Assembly (NCBI RefSeq): GCF_001721045.1
Contig: NZ_MDER01000028.1
Coordinates: 1 to 64,000 of the forward strand
Direction: 5' to 3'
Source of the DNA: Paenibacillus nuruki
GTDB lineage: Bacteria; Bacillota; Bacilli; Paenibacillales; Paenibacillaceae
DNA length: 64,000 nucleotides
This document shows positions 43,471 through 52,725 of the stretch, piece after piece (the first letter of the stretch is position 1; each line of letters begins with the position of its first letter). Below the pieces are notes generated by a model that saw only the letters and a list, made by a program, of their open reading frames with translations, did not search any database and had not been told where the DNA came from. A program made the translations under genes and the position numbers.

Positions 43471-44433
43471 ATGGAATCCCTCGGTGATCTGTTACGGCAG
43501 ATGAAAAGTCCGCGCTTTCGGGAAGAGTCACAAAAGATTGCTGCGCGTCTACTCAGTGATCCGCTTGTGCTGGAACTAAGAGCAGAGCATCCAGAGCTTA
43601 CCGATCAGGAACTCATGACGAACCTTAGTAAGCTGTATCAATATGTAGGCGACCGTGGTCATTGTGATAACTGCCCGGGATTAGATAACTGTCCCAATGA
43701 TTTTCAAGGACATTACACCAAATTAAGTGTAGAGCCTTCAGAGTCGGGACCCAAGTTATACGATCGCAAAACACCTTGTCATAAACAATTGACAAGACAA
43801 CATGAGCAACAGGTCAAACAGCGTATTCATAGCTTCTATATTGATGAACGCGCGCTGAATGAAGGGTATAATCCCAAAGAAATTGTAGCTAAAGATTCGA
43901 ATCGTGTACCTGCTGTGGTACAGATTTTTCAATATATTAGTGAAACCAAGCAAAATGGATTATCGCCACAAGGCTTATATTTAGAAGGTGGATTTGGAAC
44001 AGGTAAAACATTTTTGGCTTCGTATCTGTTACATGAATTAGCCAAAGTGGGTCATACCGGTGTTATTGTGTATATGCCTGACTTTGTAGAAGACTTGAAG
44101 TCAATGTTCCAGGATAATAATCGGATGAAAGAAACGATGGATATTATGAAGCATACCGATCTGTTGATTTTTGATGATATTGGAGCTGAAAATCTAAGTT
44201 CATGGGTACGGGATCATGTATTGGGTTCGATTCTGAATTATCGAATGAATCGCAAACCTACTTTTTACACATCTAATTATTCATTAGCTGATCTGCAAAA
44301 GCATTTGAGTTTTACGAATAAAGATGGTGAAGAGTTCTACAAAGGGGAACGTTTGATGAACCGAATTAGTCCTTTTGTAAAAGTGATCCGGGTTGAAGGT
44401 GAAAACAAACGGGGCGGAATGAGCAATAGCTAG
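43471..44433 (+). CDS. dnaI: Primosomal helicase loader DnaI
   Basis: The 320-residue AAA+ ATPase places the replicative helicase onto DNA. An N-terminal zinc-binding domain has the Cys pattern GHCDNCPGLDNC. The C-terminal domain has Walker A GGFGTGKT and Walker B LLIFDDIGAENL, with sensor-type SNYS. It follows dnaB directly and is surely co-expressed with it. AGGAAGGGG precedes the ATG. Confidence 0.95.
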   Translation: MESLGDLLRQMKSPRFREESQKIAARLLSDPLVLELRAEHPELTDQELMTNLSKLYQYVGDRGHCDNCPGLDNCPNDFQGHYTKLSVEPSESGPKLYDRKTPCHKQLTRQHEQQVKQRIHSFYIDERALNEGYNPKEIVAKDSNRVPAVVQIFQYISETKQNGLSPQGLYLEGGFGTGKTFLASYLLHELAKVGHTGVIVYMPDFVEDLKSMFQDNNRMKETMDIMKHTDLLIFDDIGAENLSSWVRDHVLGSILNYRMNRKPTFYTSNYSLADLQKHLSFTNKDGEEFYKGERLMNRISPFVKVIRVEGENKRGGMSNS

Positions 44434-44617
44434 TATGCCTATTTCGTTATTTATGATACAATACTTACTAATTGAAAGATAATTATGAATAAATCGTAAC
44501 ATCTGTTTCGGAATGACCAATGTTGTGTTATAATAAAAGAGTCAGCAATGACAATACTTGTTTAATGTTTAAATAATATTAATTCAAAATAAAAGTTACT
44601 CAAGGAGGATATTTCAC

Positions 44618-44935
44618 ATGGCTATCGTTAATGTATCTGATCAATCTTTCACAAACGAAGTTGAAGGACAAGGAACAGTATTGGTGGATTTCTGGGCACC
44701 ATGGTGTGGACCTTGTAAAATGCTTGCTCCAATCTTGGACGAGTTATCTACAGAAGTAGGCGACAGTGTTAAAATCGCTAAAGTAAACGTAGATGAAAAC
44801 CCTGAAACAGCTTCACGTTTTGGTGTTATGAGTATTCCTACAATGATCTTCTTCAAAGACGGTCAACCTGTAGATAAAGTAGTAGGTTTGAATTCTAAAG
44901 ATGCTCTTAAATCTATTCTTGCAAAACACCAATAA
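44618..44935 (+). CDS. trxA: Thioredoxin
   Basis: A 105-residue classical thioredoxin with active site WAPWCGPCK and cis-proline in MSIPTMIF. It reduces protein disulfides in the cytosol using thioredoxin reductase. Strong codon preference (GTA, GAA, AAA, CCA) suggests high expression. AAGGAGG precedes the ATG. A -10-like TATAAT at about 44527 could start its transcript. trxA followed by uvrC and, further on, sdhCAB is the order known from B. subtilis. Confidence 0.96.
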   Translation: MAIVNVSDQSFTNEVEGQGTVLVDFWAPWCGPCKMLAPILDELSTEVGDSVKIAKVNVDENPETASRFGVMSIPTMIFFKDGQPVDKVVGLNSKDALKSILAKHQ

Positions 44936-45128
44936 TTAGTAATTCCATATACACGTAAATCCTGCCGATTTACTCATCAAGAGTCTTTATCATAAGTCAT
45001 ATGAATTACCAATAGACATAAGTGAGTGTATACAACTAGCTTATGTAAAACCTCCGGTCATGCACCGGGGGTTTTTTAGTTGTATAATTAGGGTACATTT
45101 GTTCTATATCGTTAGAAAGGAGAGATTT
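44936..45128 (+). other. trxA-uvrC intergenic region with several hairpins
   Basis: It contains GTAATTC/GAATTAC (44939-44945, 45003-45009) enclosing a perfect GTAAATC/GATTTAC hairpin (44955-44973). These are followed by ACATAAG/CTTATGT (45016-45022, 45040-45046), and ATACAACTA/TAGTTGTAT flank the terminator. The terminator itself is AAACCTCCGG/CCGGGGGTTT at 45047-45077. The uvrC ribosome site follows at about 45118. Confidence 0.6.
45047..45077 (+). terminator. Terminator after trxA
   Basis: AAAACC-CCGG pairs with CCGG-GGTTTT around a 7-nt loop with one G-T wobble, followed by T6. Confidence 0.88.
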
Positions 45129-47195
45129 ATGGACTCTCATATGGATCTTATTCAAGAGCAAGAACAAGCGATGATCAATATTCGTAACAAACTAGCATTG
45201 TTGCCCGATCTGTCGGGTTGTTATTTAATGAAAAACCGTGAAGGTACAATTATTTATGTAGGAAAAGCGAAAGTACTCAAAAATCGAGTTCGCTCTTATT
45301 TTACAGGAAGTCACGATGGTAAAACGCAACGTCTTGTTGCTGATATTCGTGATTTTGAATATATTGTGACTGGAAGCAATATGGAAGCACTTATTTTAGA
45401 ATGTAATCTGATCAAAACGCATCAGCCTAAATACAATGTACTGCTCAAAGATGATAAAACTTTTCCATATATCAAAATTACCAATGAGGCGCATCCACGT
45501 CTGGAAGTCACGCGACGTATTTTAAAAGATAAAGCCAAATATTTTGGGCCGTATCCTAATGCGTTTGCAGCACAACAGACCAAAAAATTGTTAGACCGTA
45601 TGTATCCGTTGCGTAAATGTAAAGTGATGCCTAAAGAAGTCTGCTTGTATTATCACATGGGGCAATGTCTGGCACCTTGTGAGTTCGAAGTGCCTCAACA
45701 ATCCTATGATGAGATTAAGCAAGAAATCAGCAAGTTTTTGAGTGGTGGTCATGAAGAGATCAAAAAAGAGTTGCAACGTAAAATGGAAGAAGCCGCTGAA
45801 GATTTGTATTTTGAGCGTGCTAAAGAATTGCGTGATCAGATCATCAATATCGACGCTCTGATGGAAAAACAAAAAATCACCATGGCAGATGCTAAAGATC
45901 GTGATGTATTTGGTTTTGCTGTCGATAAAGGCTGGATGTGTGTACAGATTCTGTATATGCGTCAAGGTAAAATGATTGAACGTCATGCTTCTGTGTTCCC
46001 TTTTTATGGAGAGCCGTATAATGACTTTATGTCTTATGTGACTCAGTATTATAGCGAAAATCCAGCGATGCCACAGGAGATTATGTTGCCTGTTGAAGAA
46101 GTGATTGTGGATGAAGAAAATGATGTTCAGGATGAAGCTGTAGATCATGCAGAACAAGCAGGATTGGATGATAGCGAGCAAGCGACCTCAGAAGTAATGA
46201 GTGACCGTGTAGCAGAAGAAGGAACCGCTTATGCTGTTCATACGACAGAACAGTCTGTAGAGCAAGCAGAAGCTGCTAATGCTTCTGAAGCAGCACTTGC
46301 TAATGAACAACAGGATGCACAAGCAGAAAGTGGCGAACAAGCTGATCCTTCAAGCAGTGCAGCCGCTCTCCAACAATGGCTAGGGGTTAAAGTATTGATC
46401 CCTCGTCGTGGACTCAAAAAGCAGATGACAACGATGGCACAAGATAATGCTAGAGTGTCTCTGGACGAAAAATTCCGCTTAATTGAACGTGATGAAGAAC
46501 GTACGTCCAAAGCCGCAGGTAATCTAGGACAAGCGATTGGTCTAGAAAGTTTGGAACGTATTGAAGCATTCGATAACTCGAATATTCAAGGAACCAATCC
46601 GGTATCTGCGATGGTTGTATTTATAGATGGTAAGCCTGCTCGTAAAGAATACCGTAAATACAAAGTACGTACCGTTGAAGGTTCAGATGATTACGGAACC
46701 ATGCGTGAAGTGATTCGCCGTCGCTACGAACGTGTGGTAAAAGAAAATCTACCGATGCCTGATCTAATCGTTGTCGATGGTGGTAAAGGACAAATTTCAG
46801 CGGCAACCGATGTATTGGAAAATGAGCTAGGTCTATTTATTCCAGTCTGTGGATTGGTCAAAGATTCTAAGCACCGTACCTCTCAATTGATGGTGGGCGA
46901 TCCAGCAGAACCGGTGAACTTAGCAAGAGATAGTCAAGAATTTTATCTATTGCAACGGATTCAAGATGAAGTCCATCGCTTTGCGATTACATTCCACCGT
47001 GAACAACGGGGCAAATCGATGATTACTTCGCAATTGGACAGTATCCCAGGAATCGGAGACAAACGTCGTAAGTTGTTACTGAAGCACTTTGGTTCACTCA
47101 AAAAAATCAGAGAAGCCAGTGTAGACGATTTCCGCCAGTTGGGTATCGGGGACAAATTAGCGAAGCAGATTTTGGATGCTTTAAAAGAAGAATAA
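45129..47195 (+). CDS. uvrC: Excinuclease ABC subunit C with acidic insertion
   Basis: UvrC makes both cuts beside a DNA lesion in nucleotide excision repair. It has an N-terminal GIY-YIG nuclease (about residues 20-100, [20 protein letters not shown]), a UVR motif that binds UvrB (about 220-245), an RNase H-like nuclease and a C-terminal double helix-hairpin-helix ([12 protein letters not shown], about 636-680). At 688 residues it is about 90 longer than usual. The surplus is an acidic Glu/Ala/Gln/Asp-rich stretch at about residues 320-411 (46088-46360). ATG 45129 is set by AAAGGAGAG; the longer open frame upstream runs through the trxA terminator and is not used. Confidence 0.95.
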   Translation: MDSHMDLIQEQEQAMINIRNKLALLPDLSGCYLMKNREGTIIYVGKAKVLKNRVRSYFTGSHDGKTQRLVADIRDFEYIVTGSNMEALILECNLIKTHQPKYNVLLKDDKTFPYIKITNEAHPRLEVTRRILKDKAKYFGPYPNAFAAQQTKKLLDRMYPLRKCKVMPKEVCLYYHMGQCLAPCEFEVPQQSYDEIKQEISKFLSGGHEEIKKELQRKMEEAAEDLYFERAKELRDQIINIDALMEKQKITMADAKDRDVFGFAVDKGWMCVQILYMRQGKMIERHASVFPFYGEPYNDFMSYVTQYYSENPAMPQEIMLPVEEVIVDEENDVQDEAVDHAEQAGLDDSEQATSEVMSDRVAEEGTAYAVHTTEQSVEQAEAANASEAALANEQQDAQAESGEQADPSSSAAALQQWLGVKVLIPRRGLKKQMTTMAQDNARVSLDEKFRLIERDEERTSKAAGNLGQAIGLESLERIEAFDNSNIQGTNPVSAMVVFIDGKPARKEYRKYKVRTVEGSDDYGTMREVIRRRYERVVKENLPMPDLIVVDGGKGQISAATDVLENELGLFIPVCGLVKDSKHRTSQLMVGDPAEPVNLARDSQEFYLLQRIQDEVHRFAITFHREQRGKSMITSQLDSIPGIGDKRRKLLLKHFGSLKKIREASVDDFRQLGIGDKLAKQILDALKEE

Positions 47196-47259
47196 ATGCA
47201 CCAACAATATCAATACAATGATTATAATAGCTCCCTACAATCAACAAAATATAGATAAA

Positions 47260-47287
47260 AAAAGAGTAGCCTAATGGCTACTCTTTT
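47260..47287. terminator. Bidirectional terminator between uvrC and the CPBP gene
   Basis: AAAAGAGTAGCC pairs perfectly with GGCTACTCTTTT around a 4-nt loop. It overlaps the last codons of the minus-strand gene. Confidence 0.92.
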
Positions 47288-49077
47288 GGTTTATTGTCAT
47301 GTTCAGACGGTGGCACTGGATTAGAATACTGTTGAAATTGTTGCGGATGATCTGGATACTGCTGCTGTCCTTGTGTAGGATCATAATACACTTGAGGGAT
47401 AGGTGCAGGCGGTACATAAGGTGGATAAGCATTTTCGACACCTTTATTTTTGGTAAAAGTATAGATGATGATAGCGACAATAGCGGGTAAAACAATATAG
47501 AATGCACCGAGCAAGATATTGACGATTCCACCCATACTAATCAGACTGAGCGACATCAATATACTATCAAATATAACGTGTGCAAATACGGCTGCAATAA
47601 AACCATATCGTAAGAAGATAAAGCTAAACAATAAACCGATAAATAGTAACTCGATCGGACGTGAATATATTGGATAGATTGGATATAACGTATGTCCAAG
47701 CGCCCAGATCATCGTCGTGATAAAGCAAGCTACAAATGTATTGCGTAACAGTTTCTTCAACATGCCGATTCCGAATAGACGGTAAACCGCTTCTTCGCCA
47801 ATCCCTGCCATCCATGCTAATAATGGGAATAAGGCTGGATAGATCATATTATAAGGCGAACTCGTATCATCGGTAGCAGAGTAGACACCTAGCGCATTTT
47901 CTAAGATTAAATAAATAATGGATTGTACACCTAGTAAAATAAGTGCATACAAGTAACCTACAGCTACGCTATGCAATACATATTTACCATAACCGATTTC
48001 TTTGGAACGTGGCCAGATATTGATTCCTCGTTCTCTCCATAATCCATCTCCACCTACAAAAGAGAAGTAGAGTAAAACTGCCATCAATATATTTAATATT
48101 AATTGTAGACCAATAATCACATAAGAAACGATTTTGTTGGATTCACCTAAAGTAATATCTACTAAAATAGGCCACATATTCACAACGCTAAATATAGAAA
48201 TTGCACAATAGATTACACTTAGCACAATACCCCGTTTAAATGAAGTATGTCTGCGTTTGAGTGCGCCGAATACAATCGCGAGTACACCGAGTACAAGAGT
48301 GAACAATCCATAACCCAAAGCTGTTAACCAGCCAGCTAAAGCAGTCTGTTCTTTTACATAAGCCGTATACGTATCCGGTGGAGTCAATACCGGTTGGAAG
48401 GAACGAATTTGTCCATATTCATAGGTGAACTTGAGTTGTAATTGACTATCACCTAATTTGCCATCTGCGGCAGTGTACAGTAAATCTTGCTCATTACCTT
48501 TAGTCTGTAATGTTAATTGTCCTGCGTCAAATCCTAGTGCTTTTAAAATAGGTTGTGCTTGTTCTTGCTTTTCAGCCAGTGTAACGGATTCGTCTTTTTC
48601 CGTAGTTGCCGTAGGATCTAGACTGAACGGTTGTGATGCTCCTGTCTGGTTGTCATACATAGAAAAAGCAACCACTTTACCGGTATTCATATGTACATCA
48701 ATATCAAGTGCATCTCCAGTACCCACATCTGGATAATGAACACGGAATACATCATAAGGAGCTACTTTTTCTAACTTCTTCATATACGTCTGTGTTAATT
48801 TTTCTTTGGCTACATAACCGCTTAATTCAGCATTCGTATGATACGTTACTGAAGGGGCGGGAAGATCGGGTAATACCAATGTGTCACTGGCAAACGCTCT
48901 AGCGCTTTCGATCGCTTTTTCCTGACTGATGATATTCACTTGTTGCACTTCTAACGTATCTGAAGCAGTGGAAGGGAATACTTGTAAAAGCAAAAATAAT
49001 ACCAGTCCGACAGCAGCGAGTACACTGAGAATTTTGTAATTCGGTTTGAGCTGTACGGGTTGTCCGGTGGGGTTCAT
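47278..49077 (-). CDS. CPBP-family intramembrane glutamic endopeptidase
   Basis: A 599-residue membrane protease of the CAAX/Abi (CPBP) family. After one N-terminal helix comes an outer domain of about 200 residues, then about eight membrane helices. The active-site motifs are EEAVYR (EExxxR), WALGH and HVIFD. The C-terminal end is a cytoplasmic tail of about 65 residues rich in Pro, Gln and Tyr (PPYVPPAPIPQVYY). Substrates of such Gram-positive CPBP proteases are mostly unknown; the long outer domain is unlike the small family members. AAGGAGG precedes the ATG. Confidence 0.85.
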   Translation of the reverse strand: MNPTGQPVQLKPNYKILSVLAAVGLVLFLLLQVFPSTASDTLEVQQVNIISQEKAIESARAFASDTLVLPDLPAPSVTYHTNAELSGYVAKEKLTQTYMKKLEKVAPYDVFRVHYPDVGTGDALDIDVHMNTGKVVAFSMYDNQTGASQPFSLDPTATTEKDESVTLAEKQEQAQPILKALGFDAGQLTLQTKGNEQDLLYTAADGKLGDSQLQLKFTYEYGQIRSFQPVLTPPDTYTAYVKEQTALAGWLTALGYGLFTLVLGVLAIVFGALKRRHTSFKRGIVLSVIYCAISIFSVVNMWPILVDITLGESNKIVSYVIIGLQLILNILMAVLLYFSFVGGDGLWRERGINIWPRSKEIGYGKYVLHSVAVGYLYALILLGVQSIIYLILENALGVYSATDDTSSPYNMIYPALFPLLAWMAGIGEEAVYRLFGIGMLKKLLRNTFVACFITTMIWALGHTLYPIYPIYSRPIELLFIGLLFSFIFLRYGFIAAVFAHVIFDSILMSLSLISMGGIVNILLGAFYIVLPAIVAIIIYTFTKNKGVENAYPPYVPPAPIPQVYYDPTQGQQQYPDHPQQFQQYSNPVPPSEHDNKPKE

Positions 49078-49310
49078 GAATGTCCTCCTTCAATTTTAAA
49101 AACACCTAGTTAGCATAGAGAAAGATATTTTGGTGTACACAAATTCTTTATACTTAAGCTATTCGCATGTATACTACTAAATGCTAGTGTAACGTAATCT
49201 TTTTTTGATTGCAAAACGCTATAGCCGTCTGTCTTCAGAGCCACTATAATCAGAAGCAGTGAACAGATTGGAATAAGTCATATTTAGAGAATAGAGAGGT
49301 TGAATAGATT

Positions 49311-50651
49311 TTGAAAAATGTTTTTGCAATAAAAGTTTGGACACCACCTCGTATTCTCGCTTTAGGCTATGCTATCTGTATTTTATTAGGAACGTTTTTA
49401 TTGATGTTACCTGTTGCGCATCAAGGTGGAGAAGGGTTGAGTTTTTTAAATGCCTTTTTTACAGCGACTTCAGCGACTTGTGTAACAGGTCTAGTCGTTG
49501 TGGATACAGGAACCTTTTTCTCGACCTTTGGTCAAGTGGTGATTATGTGTCTGATTCAAATCGGTGGACTCGGATTTATGACGATTGCTACATTATTTGC
49601 TTTGGTGTTTGGAAGACGTATTTCTTTACGAGAACGTCTGGTGTTGCAAGAAGCCATGAATCAAGGAGATATGGAAGGTATTGTTCGTTTAATAAAAAAA
49701 GTGATTTATTATTCATTTGCTATTGAATTGATTGCTGCATTTTTATTTACGCTACGCTTAATGGCAGATTTTCCACTTGGACAAGCCATGTATTATGGTG
49801 CTTTTCATGCCGTATCGTTATTTAATAATGCAGGTTTTGATTTGTTCGGTCATTATAGTAGCTTTACCCGATATGTATCCGATCCAGCATTCAATATCAT
49901 ATCTATGGCTTTGATCGTATTGGGCGGACTCGGATTTGTTGTATTGTCTGATCTGATTGAATATCGCAAACATCGTAAATTATCAATACATTCCAAAGCT
50001 GTATTATGGATGACTTCTATTCTGCTTGTTGGAGGGTTTGTACTGGTTTTCATATTTGAATTTACGAACCTAAAAACGATTGGAAGCTTGAGTTGGGATG
50101 GTAAGATATGGGGTTCGTTATTTCAATCGGTCACCACAAGAACAGCAGGCGCGAATACGCTGGATCTAACTCAATTAAGACAAGCTACTTTATTCCTGAC
50201 GATTATTCTGATGTTTATTGGAGGTTCGCCGGGTTCAACAGCCGGTGGTGTCAAAACAACAACGATTCTACTGATTGTTGGAGCAGTCATCAGTATGGTC
50301 AAAGGAAAAGAAGATGTGGTTCTATTTTATTTTCGGATCAACAAAGATCGGATCTATAAAGCATTAACGATTACAGTTTTTTCATTATCGTTAGTGATTG
50401 TGGCTACGATGGTTCTTACGATGACAGAAGCGACTGACTTTATGAGTGTTTTATTTGAAGCCACTTCTGCATTCGGTACGGTTGGATTGTCTCTTGGATT
50501 AACTCCCAATCTAAGTACGACTGGTAAATTAGTGATCTGTTTGTTGATGTTTGCTGGACGGGTAGGCATGATTACACTGGTCTGGGCACTCGCTCCCAAA
50601 CAAGACAAAGAACTATATCGCTATCCTGAAGGTAAGATTATGATTGGTTAA
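49311..50651 (+). CDS. ktrB: Ktr-type potassium uptake channel protein
   Basis: The 446-residue protein of the Trk/Ktr/HKT superfamily has four membrane-pore-membrane units. The filter glycines are seen in TATSATCVTGL, FNNAGFD, TTRTAGANT and ATSAFGTVGLSLG, and GGSPGSTAGGVKTTT is the intramembrane loop of the third unit. It brings in K+ (with Na+ or H+) under control of a KtrA/KtrC-type RCK protein, which is not encoded beside it. The start is TTG 49311 behind GAGAGG. Its end almost touches the convergent LysR gene. Confidence 0.9.
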   Translation: MKNVFAIKVWTPPRILALGYAICILLGTFLLMLPVAHQGGEGLSFLNAFFTATSATCVTGLVVVDTGTFFSTFGQVVIMCLIQIGGLGFMTIATLFALVFGRRISLRERLVLQEAMNQGDMEGIVRLIKKVIYYSFAIELIAAFLFTLRLMADFPLGQAMYYGAFHAVSLFNNAGFDLFGHYSSFTRYVSDPAFNIISMALIVLGGLGFVVLSDLIEYRKHRKLSIHSKAVLWMTSILLVGGFVLVFIFEFTNLKTIGSLSWDGKIWGSLFQSVTTRTAGANTLDLTQLRQATLFLTIILMFIGGSPGSTAGGVKTTTILLIVGAVISMVKGKEDVVLFYFRINKDRIYKALTITVFSLSLVIVATMVLTMTEATDFMSVLFEATSAFGTVGLSLGLTPNLSTTGKLVICLLMFAGRVGMITLVWALAPKQDKELYRYPEGKIMIG

Positions 50652-50661
50652 AAGTGTATGT

Positions 50662-51579
50662 TTATTCATCTAAACGAATAGGATCATTTATCGTTTCAAA
50701 TTGTTCTTTGGTATCAATAATCCATTGTCTGGCTGCTGAGCCTAGATCAGAACTTTCACTATAAAGGAGACAGGTGGTGCGGCGTGTCTGCTCTAGTTCA
50801 GGAATATGAAGAGAGACCAGCTCGTTCCCTGATAACAACTGTTTCCCAACATAGGATTTGGGCAATAATGCAGCAGCCATACAAATAGGCAATAAACGTA
50901 CAATCGCTTCAAAAGAATCAATTTCCATACGCAAGTCGGGCATCACTGTATACCGATGAAATACATCATCTATTAATTTACGATACCATGTGCCTTTTGA
51001 GAAAATAATCATAGCCAAACCTTGTAAATCCTGCATTGTAGTCTCTTGATGATCTGCAAGCGGGTGATTGCTCGGGACGACTAATTCAAGGTGATCATCA
51101 AATAAAGGCACGCAAGTAAGACCCGATTCATGGATCGAGGACGCTACAATACCGACATCTACTTTTTTATCACGGACGGCATTTACAATTTCATGCGTTT
51201 TGCCGGTAATTAATTTGAGCTCTGCATAAGGGTGTTTACGAGTAAAGCTACTAACAAGTGGTGGCAACGTCGTCTGTAAGGTCGTCAGACTGGCGCCAAA
51301 GGTCACTGTGGTCTGATCTTCAGACTTATAGCGGTTAAGGCTCTGCAAGAACTTGAGGTTCTGCTGACGCTGTTCTAATGCAAATGTATAGGTTAATCGT
51401 CCAATTGAAGTCAATTCAAGTCGCTTTCCATTACGATTGAACAATGATACACCTAGATTTTCTTCTAATTTAGAAATTTTACGAGAAAGAGCAGGCTGAG
51501 ATAAATTCAATAATTTGGAAGCCTGATTTAAGCTAGATTGTTCCACAACGACCGCAAATATATCAATATCTTCAAGCAT
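50662..51579 (-). CDS. LysR-family regulator, divergent to sdhCAB
   Basis: A 305-residue LysR-type regulator. The N-terminal helix-turn-helix is clear (SLNQASKLLNLSQPALSRKISKLEENLG); a periplasmic-binding-like effector domain fills residues about 90-295. It is divergent from sdhC, and LysR proteins often control the divergent gene, so succinate dehydrogenase or its own expression is the likely target. No effector can be assigned. AAAGGAG precedes the ATG. It lies tail to tail with ktrB with only 10 nt between. Confidence 0.85.
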   Translation of the reverse strand: MLEDIDIFAVVVEQSSLNQASKLLNLSQPALSRKISKLEENLGVSLFNRNGKRLELTSIGRLTYTFALEQRQQNLKFLQSLNRYKSEDQTTVTFGASLTTLQTTLPPLVSSFTRKHPYAELKLITGKTHEIVNAVRDKKVDVGIVASSIHESGLTCVPLFDDHLELVVPSNHPLADHQETTMQDLQGLAMIIFSKGTWYRKLIDDVFHRYTVMPDLRMEIDSFEAIVRLLPICMAAALLPKSYVGKQLLSGNELVSLHIPELEQTRRTTCLLYSESSDLGSAARQWIIDTKEQFETINDPIRLDE

Positions 51580-51684
51580 CTGGAATTTCTCCTTTCCTCT
51601 TATGCGTTTTAGTTATAACAATTAATAATTATATTGCAATTCCATTATAAGTCAAAGTAGAGTAACATAAAAAGTGACACAAGT

Positions 51685-51712
51685 TGTTCACAGTCTTAGA
51701 GCATTGTGAACA
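51685..51712 (+). promoter_or_regulatory. Operator-like dyad upstream of sdhC
   Basis: TGTTCACA (51685-51692) and TGTGAACA (51705-51712) form a perfect 8-bp inverted repeat with a 12-nt spacer in the LysR-sdhC divergent region. It could be bound by the LysR protein or another dimeric regulator, or fold in the leader. The half-sites resemble Rex half-sites but with the reverse orientation. Confidence 0.5.
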
Positions 51713-51856
51713 GATTGTAAAGCTACGGAAGATGGGGACTTCCTACGCGGAGATTAACGAAGGTCCGAATATCTCTCGTTGATCCACGTCTGGGACAGCA
51801 TTAACCAATGACTGTCACTATGAAAACGCTCTTATTATGAAAGGGGAACGTCATTC

Positions 51857-52525
51857 ATGAAAGGGTTTTACGCCAGAAGGTTACACTCACTGCTAGGGGT
51901 CATTCCGCTCGGAGCTTTTTTTATTGAGCATATGATTACCAATTTTTCTGCATATGAAGGCGGAAAAGAATCCTTTGATAAAAGTGTGGCATTTTTGAAT
52001 AACTTGCCACTTGTATTGGTTTTGGAAAGTTTATTCATCTTTTTACCACTGATTTATCATGGAGTATACGGTCTTTATATCGCTTATCAAGCGAAGCCAA
52101 ACAATGCGAATTACGGTTACGAACGTAACTGGCGTTATACACTTCAACGGATTACAGGTGTAATCACGTTTGTGTATATTGTATGGCATGTATTCGAGAC
52201 TCGTTTCCAAGTTGCACTCGGTAATGTCACTCATGAACAGCTCGGCGGAGTTATGTACAATATCGTGACCAACCCGGTAACCTTCGTTCTTTACACTATT
52301 GGTGTATTGGCAGCTTCGTTCCACTTTGCAAATGGTCTATGGTCTTTCCTTGTAAGCTGGGGAATTACAGTAGGACCGAGAGCACAACGTGTATCCTCAT
52401 ACGTGTGTATGACGCTTTTCGTTATTGTGTCAATTATGTTTATTCTATCTCTTGTTGCTTTCCGCAATATGGAGTTCGAAGATCCAACGGTTGCGCTACA
52501 AACGATTCGTCATTTTGTAGCATAA
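51857..52525 (+). CDS. sdhC: Succinate dehydrogenase cytochrome b558 subunit
   Basis: The 222-residue membrane anchor has five helices and binds two hemes b, as in Bacillus. Candidate heme-ligand histidines lie in RRLHSLLG, FIEHM, YHGVYG, WHVFE and FHFANG. It passes electrons from SdhB to menaquinone. AAAGGGG precedes the ATG. The upstream 270 bases hold an 8-bp dyad. A 200-base gap with a hairpin separates it from sdhA. Confidence 0.95.
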   Translation: MKGFYARRLHSLLGVIPLGAFFIEHMITNFSAYEGGKESFDKSVAFLNNLPLVLVLESLFIFLPLIYHGVYGLYIAYQAKPNNANYGYERNWRYTLQRITGVITFVYIVWHVFETRFQVALGNVTHEQLGGVMYNIVTNPVTFVLYTIGVLAASFHFANGLWSFLVSWGITVGPRAQRVSSYVCMTLFVIVSIMFILSLVAFRNMEFEDPTVALQTIRHFVA

Positions 52526-52621
52526 GCATATAGCAAGATCCGTGCGGCACTGTTCAATACAACAGTGGATGGCACAGCAGATGTCTCATTGATCAAAATG
52601 ATGCACAGTACAGCTCGTAGT

Positions 52622-52672
52622 CGAACAGAGTTAAAGGAATGAACGGTGGCAAGTGAACCGTTCTGCTGTTCG
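52622..52672 (+). other. Double hairpin between sdhC and sdhA
   Basis: CGAACAG (52622-52628) pairs with CTGTTCG (52666-52672), and inside it GAACGGT (52641-52647) pairs with ACCGTTC (52657-52663). There is no T run after it, so it is more likely an mRNA processing or stability element than a terminator. The rest of the 200-nt gap shows no gene. Confidence 0.55.
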
Positions 52673-52725
52673 TTTAAGGTAGATAGGATCTAAGGATCAG
52701 TAGGCTAAGGGGAGGGTAACTCGTT

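Noticed and set aside
45060-45128. Longer uvrC N-terminus starting at 45060
   Set aside because: This part is the 3' half of the trxA terminator and its T run; the ATG at 45129 has a proper ribosome site and matches the family start.
45591-46181. A 196-codon open frame on the minus strand inside uvrC
   Set aside because: It lies wholly opposite conserved uvrC sequence, reads as a Phe/His/Ile-rich protein without family pattern and has no ribosome site. It is a shadow of codon bias in uvrC.
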